Part shown: positions 1-12,955 of the stretch, piece by piece
Position numbering within the stretch: position 1 is the first letter of the stretch
How the letters are laid out: each line of letters starts with the position of its first letter
Assembly (NCBI GenBank): GCA_960531495.1
Contig: OY482848.1
Location: 25,477,256 to 25,541,255, forward strand
Length of the DNA stretch: 64,000 nt
Direction of reading: 5' to 3'
From: Zeus faber
Taxonomy: Eukaryota; Chordata; Actinopteri; Zeiformes; Zeidae
Made by a program: the position numbers and the translations under genes
Notes under the pieces: generated by a model
What the model saw: only the letters and a program-made list of their open reading frames with translations
Told to the model about the DNA's origin: nothing
Database searches by the model: none

Positions 1-70
1 AGCTATAGGAGCTGAAACCGAAATCTTTAGCATTTTTGAGTAAATATACACACCTCCCTGCGATGGTTTG

Positions 71-72
<2 letters not shown>

Positions 73-114
<42 letters not shown>
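73..114. repeat. (GT)n microsatellite
   Basis: Uninterrupted GT dinucleotides over about 42 bp. A second run of about 37 bp lies at 276-312, immediately before the SINE described next. Confidence 0.97.
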
Positions 115-116
<2 letters not shown>

Positions 117-274
117 CTATTGAGTGCTTGTGCCATAAAAAGTCAGAAATGCAGTGTTGCCCTAAAGAGCTTTCACAAAGTAGGATTGTCGTCATGGAGG
201 CTCTAATCCGCCAGTCGTGCACTCAATTAATAAAACATTGATCTTCTTTCGTAGGCACACACTTAACATCTACC

Positions 275-313
<39 letters not shown>

Positions 314-317
314 GCCT

Positions 318-470
318 GGCAGCAGGAGGGTTGCACAGCCCAATAGGCAGAGCATGGCACTGGAACTGCGAGGGGGTTAGGGGTTCAATTCCCTCCCATG
401 TAAATAGTGGCTGCACTCAATGGTATTGTAAAGATATGCATTGGTGAATTGAATATAAGTATAATGTGTG
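318..470 (+). mobile_element. tRNA-derived SINE
   Basis: From about 325 the sequence aligns with the internal promoter of a tRNA gene. An A-box-like stretch (CAGCCCAATAGG, then CAGAGCATGGCA) precedes a canonical B box (GGTTCAATTCC) at about 385. No acceptor-stem pairing or clean anticodon arm is seen, and the head is followed by an unrelated tail that runs into AT-rich and TG-rich sequence. That is the structure of a fish tRNA-head SINE and not of a functional tRNA gene. The 3' end is not sharply defined. Confidence 0.7.
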
Positions 471-2023
471 TGTTTGAATGTGTGTGTGGCATGTACACTA
501 TTCATCTCCTGTCCATTACACGTGACCTTAGATGGTCCTGTTGTCATGGAGCTGTCTGCTGATTTCTACCCACAGACTCCAGTTATAAATAGCGTCTGAT
601 TAACTGCGTTTCTCGGCAGTAAAAGGTAATTCAACTGCTGCTGCTCCCTCCATCTGGAGATACGCGAAGAGCCACTTTGTTTCACCGACATGATGTGATC
701 CGCTTTAGTCTCTAACTGCCTCCTACACTCTTCTTTGCGACGTCATTCCATTTTCATTGCAAGCCAAAAAAACCCTGAAATGTATGAAACAACTCACCAG
801 TCCCTGTTGCGGTGTTCAAAATGGGTCATTGGAACTTTGTCATACATTTTGAAGTATTCCTAAACCACTTTTTAGATTAACAGAAGATCAATCCACGTTT
901 GCATGAAAAATAACAACTAGCACATAGACTCATAATTAATGTGTCATATTGAGGACAATAGAGCTGTGCAATTTTGTAATACTGACACAGAAGAGCTTTT
1001 TGAGAAACAATCATCATTAATGTGGATATTATAACCAAGCAGGTGGAGGCATTGATTCGAACAGCTAGAACAGTCTGCGAAGTTCATAAATGTCATCACT
1101 TTACGGTAATGCAGCCTTAAAGACGACATTCAGCTTTATTACAATCTTACCATAGCCAAAATCCCAAACGATATACAGTCTCATTACACAATATTGATAT
1201 TACAACCATATATTTTCAACCCCGAGAAGATAATGAGGTTATGCAGAATTTACAATCAATACTATCCACAGGTTTAGATGCCCACCTCATGATTTGTGGA
1301 CAAATAAGCTCAGGCTCTAATGATGACAAGATACCCAAGACTTGAGTGTCACTGAAGTTTGATAGTGAACGTTACGATTCGGTCTTTGGTTGGTGAGTAA
1401 AAATTTCCCCTGAAGATTGTATCAGTCCACCACTAGTGGTCTCCTTGAGGTGAAGTTGAAGTTTGACTTCCCCAAGGTGTAAGACAAACTATATCCCCAG
1501 GGTAAGAAACACTTTTAATGGATGATCTTTAACAGCCGGTGGCTTGAAGACTCAGAGGAGGCTTGGTGTGAATATATCCCCGCACGTTGCAAAGCTGTAT
1601 TCTCGTGAGGCCGCGTGACCCACTTGCCGTGGTGTTCCGGCAGATTAGCGCTGGAAAATGAAAACATTCGCCCGTTGGGTCGACAGTTTCCATCGACAGA
1701 GAGAGAGGGTGGGGGGGGGTGGGAGTTTGGGGTTGAGTTTGGAGGTCAAGGGAGTATACGACACACTTTTTGTCGCACGTTTCTTTACGGCGGAATGAGT
1801 GAATGACTTTCAAAGAGGCCGAGCGCCGTTTGGTTTTTTTTATTCCTCGTTTCTCGCTTGGCCTCGGTCAACTTTATGAGTCTCGGGCAGCGGCGGGTTC
1901 GCCTCGTAAATCTCCCGGTCGCTGTCCCTAGAAACAGCTGGAAGACGCTTGGTAAAACTCGATCCCTGGAAACCCTACCAGCAGTATGTCTGGAGTGGCC
2001 GTAACGCCCCCAGCACTCAGGTC

Positions 2024-2056
<33 letters not shown>

Positions 2057-2664
2057 CGTGCCTAGGGTTCCCTGGAAAATAAACTAGGAGTTTTTCCTCT
2101 GAAGGAATTCGGTGAACCCCGGGCCAGAAATAACAACAAGCCGAGTTACAGTGAACTGCATCACATGGACTTTTGACCCTCCGCTTTCCTGGGTTTCAAA
2201 TGTGTCTCTCTATGTATGTGTGGGTGCTTTCAGAACCCGACACTCATCACAGTTGTACCGGGTTTTCTTCCCTGTCTCTAATTCTGCAAGTCTCTGTGGT
2301 GATGCTGTGATGAGGAATGTCTCAACGAGGGCCAATAGGTTACTGGTGGTGTGACTGTTCAACTCCTCCCATGCTATTGTCTTAAAGGGATAGACCGATC
2401 ACTCTGCCTCTGGCATCCTGGTTGGCTGAAACTCGCAGGAAAGGGAGTACTTCTAAGGTCATTCCAAATGCTTTCTTGCCTCAGATTGGATGGAAGTTGG
2501 TTGTCATGTGTCCACGTCTCCTCTCACTGTCTCGTTGGCCGGTGGCTTCAGTGCCGGCGTGCGTTTGCAATAAGAGAGGGGGGGTCGAGTGAGGATGTTC
2601 CTCCTCCCGAGTGTGAAAGCTCGGAGCGCCGCGGAGAAAGCGTTTCCACTCGACTTCAGCCACG
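471..2664. other. Upstream region of ldlra, no gene seen
   Basis: I find no protein with recognisable homology on either strand. The stretch holds a (TG)n run at about 2024-2048 and low-complexity G-rich DNA at about 1709-1722. GC content and CpG density rise from about 2540 to 2700, just before the proposed first exon of ldlra, as expected for a promoter. No TATA box was recognised. Confidence 0.5.
2346..2354 (-). promoter_or_regulatory. Sterol-regulatory-element-like motif upstream of ldlra
   Basis: The minus strand reads TCACACCAC, which fits the SREBP consensus TCACNCCAC. It lies about 320 bp upstream of the proposed ldlra start codon. An inverted CCAAT box (ATTGG, 2484-2488) lies between them; NF-Y is a known SREBP partner. 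Mammalian LDLR is controlled through such an element, but a 9-bp match can occur by chance, so this is a candidate. Confidence 0.35.
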
Positions 2665-2803
2665 ATGGTCGCGTGGTCGCTGTACGGTTTTCACTTTGTC
2701 TCTTCGGGCTTAGCGCCGCACATGTGTCACTTTTATTCAACCTGCACTTCTAGTATTGGCGAAAGTCAATACGTCTTACTTTTGCTTTTACTTGTATTTT
2801 CAG
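2665..2803 (+). CDS. ldlra: Tentative first coding exon of ldlra (signal peptide)
   Basis: The next exon (3391) needs a preceding exon ending in phase 1 that carries a secretion signal, as in mammalian LDLR. From the ATG at 2665 (or the in-frame ATG at 2722) the frame stays open to a CAG|GTAGGT donor at 2803/2804 and ends in phase 1. It closes with a hydrophobic run, [10 protein letters not shown], followed by Gly at the junction, which resembles the core of a signal peptide. With this exon the whole CDS sums to 2709 nt (902 aa). I cannot align the residues with a known LDLR signal, and another upstream exon is possible. Confidence 0.38.
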
Positions 2804-3897
2804 GTAGGTCCGCTGTAATCACTGGAATTACAAAGTAAAAGCGCCACAGACGGAGCCTTAGGGATGAAAGGCTCCGAGGGGGGGAAATAACCCCCTTTGT
2901 GTTTGACTGGTTCATGGGCGTGAGCGCGGCACATGGGCTTTGTGTGAGCGCGTGCAGTTGAATGTGGGTACATAAAAAAGAGTGAGTAATCGCTGGTCCT
3001 CTCCTTGTTGAAACCCATTCTCAAGTATAGTTACCTCATATCCTGTTTCAACACAATCCTGGAAACTGCTGCGGCCCTAATTGGCCGTGCCCTGCCAAGT
3101 CAAACACCAGGGGGTGTCAAGGGGTGTGTTTCTCACAGCGATCTCTTATCTGCTTCTACTTCCATGTTGCCCTATGTTGTAAAGCGGTTGATTATTAACT
3201 TTATCAGGATGCTTTTATTATTGTTTTTGAGCGGTACAATAATGAGTGAACCACTGAGCGGCAAGATGTGTAACCTTTCATAACAGAGCTGTAATCTAAA
3301 TTTCAGTGGGGTTGTCGGTTGTCGTCGGTGTTTCAACGGCGTCTGCCGAGAAAGATTGATTCTAATGTGTGTGTGTGTGTCTTTTCGCAGACGCGGCAGT
3401 AACGTGTAACTCAAGGCAGTTTCTGTGTGGAAATGGGAAATGCATAACCAGCAAATGGATGTGCGATGGATCTGATGACTGCGGCGATGGAAGTGATGAA
3501 CTGCCCGCCACCTGTGGTACACAACCTTTAATAAATATATACATATATACAGTATACAGTGCATAAATAAATATACTTGCCAAGATTGACCCCCCCCCCC
3601 ATAATAAAAAACATACCTCTAAGCTGATAATGGTGATAGTAATAAAGATGATGAAACAGCTTACCCTCCTCTCGCTCATTCCTCTTCCTCCTACTTCCTG
3701 TTCCTCTCCGCAGCGGCAAAGACCTGTTCGCTCACGGAGTTCAGCTGCGGTGGGCCCCTCAACCAGTGCATCCCACAGAACTGGAGGTGCGACGGAAAAA
3801 AAGACTGCAACAACGGGGCCGACGAAGAGAGCTGTGGTGAGACATTGTAGTAACTCTAGTAAAGAGGAAACCATAATACAGTAGTAAATGCTATATG

Positions 3898-3943
<46 letters not shown>

Positions 3944-6900
3944 TGTTGGATAGATAAGTGTTGGATAGATAGTGTTGGGATCGACAACCCTTATAAAGTC
4001 TCTCCTAAGCAAGTCATCACAAAAGGATATATGGATCACAAAGAACTGTGTACGTGCAATAAAGCATGAGCAACATGCACGCAATAGGAAAAGTACAGGA
4101 GCAATATGTGTGTGACACAAAGAACTGTTTTCCAACCAGAGGCACCATTTTAAGCAAGCGCCATATTATTTCTAACAGGCGCCATTTTAAGCGCCATACT
4201 ACATCCAACAATAGATAGATAGATAGATAGATAGGTAGGTAGGTAGGTAGGTAGGTAGGTAGGTAAGGTGTGTTGGTAAGGTAGGTAGGTAGGTAGGTAG
4301 GTAGGTAGATAAATAGACCTAAAAACTAACATTTTGAAAAATTGGCGACATACAATAAACCTAAAAATTCACTATTAAACAATTCAAATAATCCTAAAAA
4401 CACTAGACAATAAGCAAAATAAAATAAATGCTAATATACAATAACCCTTCAAATAAATAATAAACGCTCTGCCGCCCCCTCATACATATATACAGTATAT
4501 ATATACATAAAATAAACTTTACATGTGTACATATACCAGGGTGGAAACAAAATGATTAAAACAAGATAATATATGAAGTGAAAAAGATGACAAAAAAGAG
4601 TATTTTAACATCAACACAGTAGAGCGTAGAACGCAAAACAGAAAAATAAACGTATCTGTTCCACTTTCTCGCCTCTTCCCCTGCCTCCCAAAACCAGCGG
4701 CCAAGAAGTGCGCTGCCGACGAGTTCCAGTGCGCCAACCAACGCTGCATCTCGTCCTTGTTCGTGTGCGACGAGGACAACGACTGCGCAGACGGCTCTGA
4801 CGAGGCGTCCTGCCCGAGGCGCACGTGCAGCGTGGGGTCCTTCCAGTGCAACAACACGGTGTGCGTGCCCGCGCTGTGGGCCTGCGACGGTGATGCCGAC
4901 TGCGCCGACGGCTCCGACGAGTGGCCCGGGAACTGCCGGGGCCCCGAGAAGACGGAGCTGCCCTGCGGCCCCCACGAGTTCCACTGCACCAGCGGGGCGT
5001 GCGTGCACGGCAGCTGGCGCTGCGACGGAAGCCGGGACTGCTCGGACGGCTCGGACGAGGCCAACTGCAGTGAGTGCATTTTAATCACTGTAATCACTTT
5101 AATCACACATTACTAACTTGTAATCTCCTCTTAATCGCAGCATTAAGGGATAGGGTTTCTGTTTTTCAAGCCGGGACTTAAAATGTTGGCTCCCATCATT
5201 TATAACATCATTTATTTTACGAAACTTAACCACTCTGCTGCAGCTTCCCACTGTGCGAAATGCATTCCAATGGGCAAACATTGAAGCCTTAAAAAGTCAT
5301 GTTTAATCTCTATTTTTTTTTTAAAAGCACACAAGTTATAAATGATGGGAACAAACCAAGTCTATCTGCATATACTCTATATATATATTATTGTATAATA
5401 CTACCTCTATTATAGTACTCACTGACTTTAGCGTAACAGCCTTCTGCTTATACTGGGCTCACTTCCTGGCATGCTGCTACTTCCTCTTAACTTTGTTGAT
5501 AAATGTCATGGGTTGAAACGTAGCAAACCTGTCCTTTAATGCAAAATGTAATTTTACTCTCAAGAGTACTTATTAATTAGTTTTAAATTAATTTGAGATA
5601 ATATTTAGTGTTTCATATGAATTTAGTTACAAAGTCTATTAGTGCTGGGTATTGTTAAAAAGTATGATAGCAGTACCAATACCAGTATCCTAATAGTGAT
5701 ACCATACCAACAGAGTACTTCATTCAATAACTTTTTTCTTCTACTATAGCCAACATGTGAATAGGAGCATTCAGTTGCGTACCATGCCACCACTCCTCCC
5801 AATCCAAATGATTTTTACACAAATACATTTAGAAAGTGTTCAAATTATTGAAATATTCATAAAATAACTGTACAAAGCTGTACAATGAAGTATTTGGGCA
5901 GTGTCATTTTAAACAAATAACCAGTACAGAAGGAATGATTACAGCGAGGAAAACCTTTTTCACTGTTTATATGGAGACCTGACTGTTGTTTTAAGACAGA
6001 CATGAAAAATTGTGAACGTATCCTTTAACAGACTGTTGTAGTTGCTTGTAGTCAGCCAATAGCGTCGCATTAAATAGTAATTTTGTTTCTAGATCGTGGT
6101 ACAAAAAGGATTGAATGCAGGTATTGTTTGACTGGAGAAGTTTTTATACTACTTGGTATTGGATTATTACAATCGATGCCCTAAAGGTATTTAGTACCAA
6201 TACCCAGCCCTATAGTCGATAAATACTATGTGATATTTAGTATTAGAGACATTTTGGTGACACTTCAGAATAGCATTTGCAAATGTTATGTAAATGAAAA
6301 ACTTTTAGTGAAGGAGAAATCTGACAGTAAAAAAAAACAATAATTTATTAGTTATCAAATTACAAATATATGTTTTTGTCTTGGCAGCATATCATTATTG
6401 ATCATGTTATCAGCAAATGTTATTTACTCTGTGGTCACAATGTAAATGAAATGAGCAGACACTGTTCCACATAGTTATATCGATTTAAAGAACGAATCCA
6501 GGCGTAAAAGTGTGATTCATGACTTTTTATCTAATTCCTCATTAACTAACATTAAAACATCTGTAATTGCATTTTGGATGCTTTCACTACTGTTATAACT
6601 CTTATTTTATTTTTCATTGTCCTCGCGTGTTCTTGTTTTCTTTCATTTGAGCTGGGTATTAGTTAAGATCAGAGACATGTCCCATTTCTTTTTTCAATCT
6701 GTTTCTCTTCTTTTTCATCTATTTTTATTTGAACTGGTTCCCCAGGTCATCCCACGTGCCGGCCCGATGAGTTCCAGTGCGGTGACGGCTCCTGTATCCA
6801 CGGCAGCCGCCAGTGCGACAAGGAGTACGACTGCAGGGACCTGAGCGACGAGCTCGGCTGCCACCGAGGTGCGGCCCGCTTCCATATCCCCGCAGATCTG

Positions 6901-9900
6901 CGATCGGGTTTCCCCTGAGGAATATGTCAGCCCATCCCACTGCTTATTAACGTAGAACCCTGCGGCGAAGCATCAGAAAGTAATGTGGTGATGCACTGTA
7001 GATGTACAAGCAACTTTAGGCCGCTCTCACCACCCATGGTTCTAGTCTAGATTACTAAATGCATTCCACTGGTTTCTGTGATATGCACAATGCATAAGAG
7101 TAAATATGACTCTTCATTAGTAGCAGGTTAAAAAGTAAAAAAAAACTCAAATTGCATCTCAAGTTTTGAGAAAAGCTGCTGCAAAATCAAGCATTTTTGG
7201 TCATAATAGTTATAATAAACATAATAATAACAACAATGACAAACAATAATAATAACAATAATAATAATAATAATAAAAATAACATTTTGTACATTTTGAA
7301 TCAACTTTATGTTGCTCTCATACATAATCTGTTCTTCCCCTTTGACTTAACAATTGGTCTGTTCAATTGAAACGAATGATCTTCTCCGTGTCCTTCCCTC
7401 CAGTGAACGTGTGTGAAGGTCCGACCGTGTTCAAGTGTCGCAGCGGGGAGTGCATCAGCATGGAGAAGGTGTGCAATAGGGAGAGGGACTGCAGGGACTG
7501 GTCGGACGAGCCGCTCGCGCAGTGCTGTGAGTCAAATTATATTCGCCTTTTTTTTTTTTTTTAAAGCGACGCCTAGTTCCTGCCATCTCGGTCAATCATT
7601 TTTTCATATTGCACTCATTAACATACAGCCAATCAGATCAAATGATCACATTAGGAAGCCCCTGTCCACATTAGGAAGTCCCGCCCACCTGCCCACTCAA
7701 TGGTCAACTAATGAATATTAATTAACCCAAGACCACACCCTCTCAGTTCTGGAGAAGATTGAGTCGTTATGGATAAAACTATAGAAAACATAACTCATTT
7801 ATACTGTAAATAAAATATATTGTTGAATGTTTTACAATGCCATGGTCAAGGTTTGTAGAAGTAAAAAGGTTACGACCGATTTATGGTTTCGGTCCGTCTT
7901 TTAATGTTTGCGCATCCCAGATGCTCCAAAAAAAACCTGGTGCCGTCTGGCAAAGAGGTTTATCTGTTATGGGAATACGTCCTGGACTGTTCCAACTCAA
8001 AAAAAAGAACCCTCATCTTGGCCTGGAAAATATTCCTGGAGCACTAGCCAAGTAGCCCGAGCTTAAAGGCCAAGATAATTAGTGGTTTGGAAGAGCGACT
8101 TCCAGGCTGGTGTGAGCTAGCGTAAGGGAAAAAAGGAAGTCATACACACTGGGTTTAATGTCTGTTTTTTTCCTTTTGTATCTGATCTCACACGGTGTAG
8201 ACAAGAACGAGTGTTTGACCGGCAACGGAGGCTGCTCCCACACCTGTCAGGACCTGAAGCTCGGCTCCAACTGCTCGTGCCCCAGCGGATACAGCCTCAA
8301 GATGGACAAGAAGACCTGCCAAGGTAGGGGGAGATACAACTGTGTGTTGATGTATTCATCTGAAACAGAAGCCCATTCCTTGACATGATCCTTCAAAAAA
8401 AAAAAACCCAGACCCAAACAAATCTAATAAATATTCCTCTCCAAAAACAGTCTGACCCCAGTCTGACCCTTGGCCTTTCCCCCCTCTACTATCAGACATT
8501 GATGAATGCTCCAACCCGGACGCCTGCAGTCAGATCTGCATCAACCTGCCTGGCAGCTACAAGTGTGACTGCAAGGAGGGCTACGAGATAGACCCCGTGA
8601 CTAAGACCTGCAAGGCTGAATCAGGTACTTTTCATTATTATTGTAATTATTTGCCACATTATGTGTTAATTTTTTATTTTCTTTTTTTACAATTTAAAAG
8701 AAATTGCATCGATTTTTTTGTATTTGAAAAAAACTTGAGACTCGTTTAGTTTTACTATACGGGACACCGGTTTTTATTTCATATGTTTTCCTTCCCCAGG
8801 CACCGTGCCCTACCTCTTCTTCACCAACCGACACGAGGTGAGGCGGCTGAGCGTGGATGGCAGCGACTACGTCCCTCTGATCTCGCAGCTCAAGGCGGCC
8901 GTGGCGCTAGACATAGACATGCCCAGCAAGACCATCTACTGGTCTGACATCTCCCAGAAGAAGATCTACAGCTCCAAGATTGACGTGGCCGGCGATTCCT
9001 CTCACCACAACGTCATCATTGACACAGACCTGGGGGCTCCCGAGGGCCTGGCGGTGGACTGGATCCACGGGAACCTCTACTGGACTGACAGCGTCAAGAA
9101 GAGCATTTCCGTGGCGACCATCAATGGCGACAAAAGGAAGTCGCTGATCACAGAGGGTGTAGAGAAGCCCAGAGCCATCGTAGTGGATCCCGTGAAAAAG
9201 TAAGTCATGACCTAAATGATTAAACCTAAATGGAAACTTGCTCCGAAACTTCATGTTCTAATTTTTGTGTTCTCGTTCAGCTTCATTTACTGGACGGATT
9301 GGGGCACAGACGCCAAAATTGAGAAGTGCGGCTTGAACGGTGCCGACCGCATCGCCCTGGTCACTGACAACATAGTCTGGCCCAACGGCATCACTCTGGG
9401 TGAGTCCAGACTTCACACACACATACCTGAAAAACACACATGATCGGGATTGCAGCCGTAAATTTAAAAAGCATCAACACTTTGAAAAATACAATAGAAA
9501 AATATAAGTAAAATATGAACAATAAAAAAATGGCAATATACTGTCCAATAAATCTAATGATAAAAAATAATACAATAATAGTACAATAATATATAACTTA
9601 GACATTTACAAAAAAAACATTAAAAAAATAAACCAACAATAAACCCATTATCAAGAAGATTTGGCAATATACTCTAAACCTAAAAATTAACTAGAAGATA
9701 GACAAATGTACAATAAAATAAAATGACACCTATCAGCAAACCAGAAAAAAACCTAAGAATAAAAAATAAACAATACATATGTGGCAGTTTACAATAGCCC
9801 TAATGAAAAACAACAACCCTAGCACTGAACCTCAAAGTTAACAATAAACAATCAAATAAACCTCAAAAATCAACAATAAATGAACAATACGCCTCCGTCT

Positions 9901-12900
9901 CAAATTTGCGTTTGTATAATATTTAGGTGTTATCAGTATCACCAGATGTTTATATTCAGCTTTCCCTCTTTCTCCCCCGCTCCTGCACAGACATGGTGAA
10001 CCAGCGTCTGTACTGGGTGGACTCCAAGATGCACACGCTCTCCAGCGTCGACGTCAGCGGCGGCACGCGGCACACTCTCATCTTCAGCGAGATGAAGCTG
10101 GCCCACCCGCTCTCCCTGACCGTCTTTGAGGTGAGCCGTCACATTAGACGCCAGATGGGAGAATTTACAAGACAAAATATGGACGGAACATGGGACCAAG
10201 CCCGATATTTTCTCAATTATTTTGATGGATAAGGCCCAGTTGTTATCATTTATCGGGTAAAAAAAGGATTTTCAAGGATTTAAAGGACTTTATGTGAGGC
10301 TTATGAATCAAAGTCTAACCTTGTAATTACGCCTTGTTTTTCACGCCAGCCCTTACTGTGCCAATCCACACAAATTGACCAAAATGTCATTATTCTCACC
10401 TATAAAACCTGATTAAAGGTTCAGCCGATTGACACGTTTTAACTGTAATGTTCTACACTGAGTCTAAGAAGGAAAATTACATTTTCCACTGGGAACTTTT
10501 GAAGCTTTAAGATATGTTGGGCAGCTCTGCAGTCAAATCAGCGAGCCTTTTGAGCCTTTCCGACATTAAAGCGATGCTTCACCCCCAACAGGAGAGAGTC
10601 TTCTGGACCGACGTCGGCAACAACATGGTCATGAGCGCCAACCGGCTCACAGGGAAGAACATCACCGAGCTGGTGCAGAATCACCAGCCGGACAACATCG
10701 TGCTCTATCACAACCTGAAACAGCCCATGGGTAAAGAAAATAGAAACAAAACAAACAACAAAAACAAATCAAGGTAAAACTACAAAAATGGACGTTCAGG
10801 AATTAATCTTTCCAACTTATCTCAGGTACAAACTGGTGCAGAGAATCCAACAGCATGAATGGAGGCTGTGAGTTCCTGTGTCTTCCTGCGCCCGTGATCA
10901 ACCAGCACTCTCCTAAATACACGTGCGCCTGTCCCGACAACATGACGCTAGCGGCCGACATGAGGAAATGCGTGATGGGTAAGCGAAATAAGAAATTCGA
11001 GGACCCCAAAAAAAAAAAAAAAAAAGAAAAGGTTAATCCTGCACCGCAGCATTAAACTCATAACGGGTTCCCCAACAGGCCTGGCCAAACCCAAGCCCCC
11101 TACCACCCTCCTTCCCAAAACTACGGCCCGACCTACGCCCAGACAGCGCGTCTCCACTACTACGACCACTTCAACCACCGCCGTCACCTCCAGAGCTCCC
11201 TGGAAACCTACACCTGCTGCACATCCAGCCTCCTCCACTACCTTGCGCGTCCCGGTCTCCGTCACCCAGCACTCACTGACTGTGGAAGTCATTGCTCCAG
11301 GTAGAGGAAGCAAATCCTACGGTTTAATTATAAGCTCAAATACGATAACACTTTATCCATTCAGGTATATGAATTCAGGATATTCTGATGACATGAATCT
11401 ATGAGTTCACAATATATCTGCAGTGGAACTGGAATGGAACTGGAATCGGCGGTTTAAACCAGTTGGCAAATCGAATGTCATTTGGGCCAATGTCAGGAAG
11501 GTAATATGAAGACATTGAGATACTGACGGGTGTTTTCCTCTGCTCTCAGCTAACAACAGACATGCTGCTATGCCTGAAGAAGCCAAGTCATCCCATCCCA
11601 TCGCTCTCTACATTGTGCTGCCGATAAGTAAGTCCCCGACTCCATGGGTCCATAAATGATGCGTGGCTAGTTCTGTCAGACAACGTGACAGCGCGGAACG
11701 CTGCCCCGCCCCTCATGGGCCAGCCTATTGAAGTAGTCAATCCCACCTGCTCTACTCTTCTATCCACTGGGAGCGTTGGAGCTCATCACTCCTCTATTTC
11801 CAGCTCACTAAGTACGTCTATGTTTACTGTACTCCTCATCGGGAGTGATGAGCATTAAAGCCCATACGCCGACCTCAAACGACGCTAAATAAATAAAGTT
11901 AATTTCAAAGTAAATCTCAGTGTTGTCCGTCAGGACCATGAGCGATGTCGGCATTCACCATCCAGCTGATCTGATTAGCGTCGGAATGGGATTCCCTCTT
12001 ACTTTCCACTGCTCTCATCTAACAAACCTTTTCACCTCTCTTCCGTAGTGGTCATGTGTCTATTGGCCTTCGGAGCGACGTTGCTATGGCGACACTGGCG
12101 CATGAAGAACACCAACACCATCCATTTTGACAACCCGGTGTACCAGAAGACCACCGAGGACGAGGTGCACATCTGTGCCAACAGCACCGACGGTTACGTG
12201 TATCCCCAGGTACCGTTGCCTTACCTTTTGACTTTTGCTGATTTTTTTTTTTACATTTTATTTTAGCCCATTTACTAGTTAGCATACACATTTTCCTTCT
12301 TTTTGGGGCAATTTCCATGTTTTTTTTTATTTTTTATGTGGAAGTGAAGTCACACGCAGTTGAGTCAATTCAATTTGTTTAGCCATTCATCCCTATTACA
12401 GCCTGAAAGAAAACATCTCAATATAGAACAGAAATAAAATTTGAAAATTTGAACCATAAGGTGATTAAATTTAGCCTCGTATTTGATAATTCCATGTTAC
12501 AAAATTAAGTGACTTGGACAAAAAAACACATGTGTTACCATAATTGATCTAAAAGTGGGACCAGGAGATCATTTTAACCTAGGTTTTAAACCATATTGTT
12601 AGAATTTTGCAAAACCTGAAGATACAGACAGTATTTAAAATCTAAAATGTGAACTATCATCAGGAAAAAAGTCTGGGGTCGAATGTTAATGTTGCTATAT
12701 CCAACACTTATATCTGGTTGATCCTGTTAATTGTAGATGACGTTGCCCATAGACTTGCTGTTTATCCCTGAAAGTTTAGCACTGTGGAGCAATTTTATCT
12801 CACTTGTAAAAAAAGTCATCACTAACATGCTGTTATAAAACGACTTGGAAAAAGGTGATTTCACTCAATTTAGGACTTTTGTGTAATAAATTTAAAATTA

Positions 12901-12955
12901 TTTTCTGTCCTTTCAGAGGCAAATGGTGAGCCTGGAGGAAGTGGACGTTGCATGA
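2665..12955 (+). CDS. ldlra: Low-density lipoprotein receptor, 17-exon gene
   Basis: Cell-surface receptor that takes up LDL cholesterol by clathrin-mediated endocytosis. Exons: 2665-2803 (tentative), 3391-3516, 3714-3836, 4698-5069, 6746-6868, 7404-7526, 8201-8323, 8496-8624, 8800-9199, 9281-9399, 9991-10130, 10592-10730, 10826-10978, 11079-11300, 11550-11627, 12049-12209, 12917-12955. They encode seven LDL-A repeats (six Cys and an SDE motif each; three share exon 4698-5069), two EGF modules, a six-bladed YWTD propeller, a third EGF, a Thr-rich O-glycosylation stalk, one transmembrane helix and a tail with the internalisation motif FDNPVY, ending [12 protein letters not shown]. Seven LDL-A repeats (VLDLR has eight), the O-linked exon and the tail identify LDLR. 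Length is about 902 aa against 860 in human. Most exon lengths and phases equal the human ones, but human exons 9 and 10 form one exon here. Confidence 0.95.
3898..3943. repeat. (GATA)n microsatellite
   Basis: About eleven GATA units in an ldlra intron. A related compound (GATA)n(GGTA)n tract lies at 4211-4316, interrupted once around 4265-4280. Confidence 0.95.
5641..6214. mobile_element. Candidate non-autonomous DNA transposon (MITE) in an ldlra intron
   Basis: The segment begins GTGCTGGGTATTG and ends CAATACCCAGCCCT, so its ends are imperfect inverted repeats of about 13 bp. The interior is AT-rich with no coding capacity. This fits a short terminal-inverted-repeat element in the intron between the exons ending 5069 and starting 6746. 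I could not fix a target-site duplication, so the boundaries and superfamily are uncertain. Confidence 0.55.

Noticed and set aside
3362..4135. Open frame of 257 codons on the - strand
   Set aside because: It runs antisense through two ldlra exons and a (GATA)n repeat, giving a Leu/Ser/Ile/Tyr-rich translation; it is a shadow of the real gene and the repeat.
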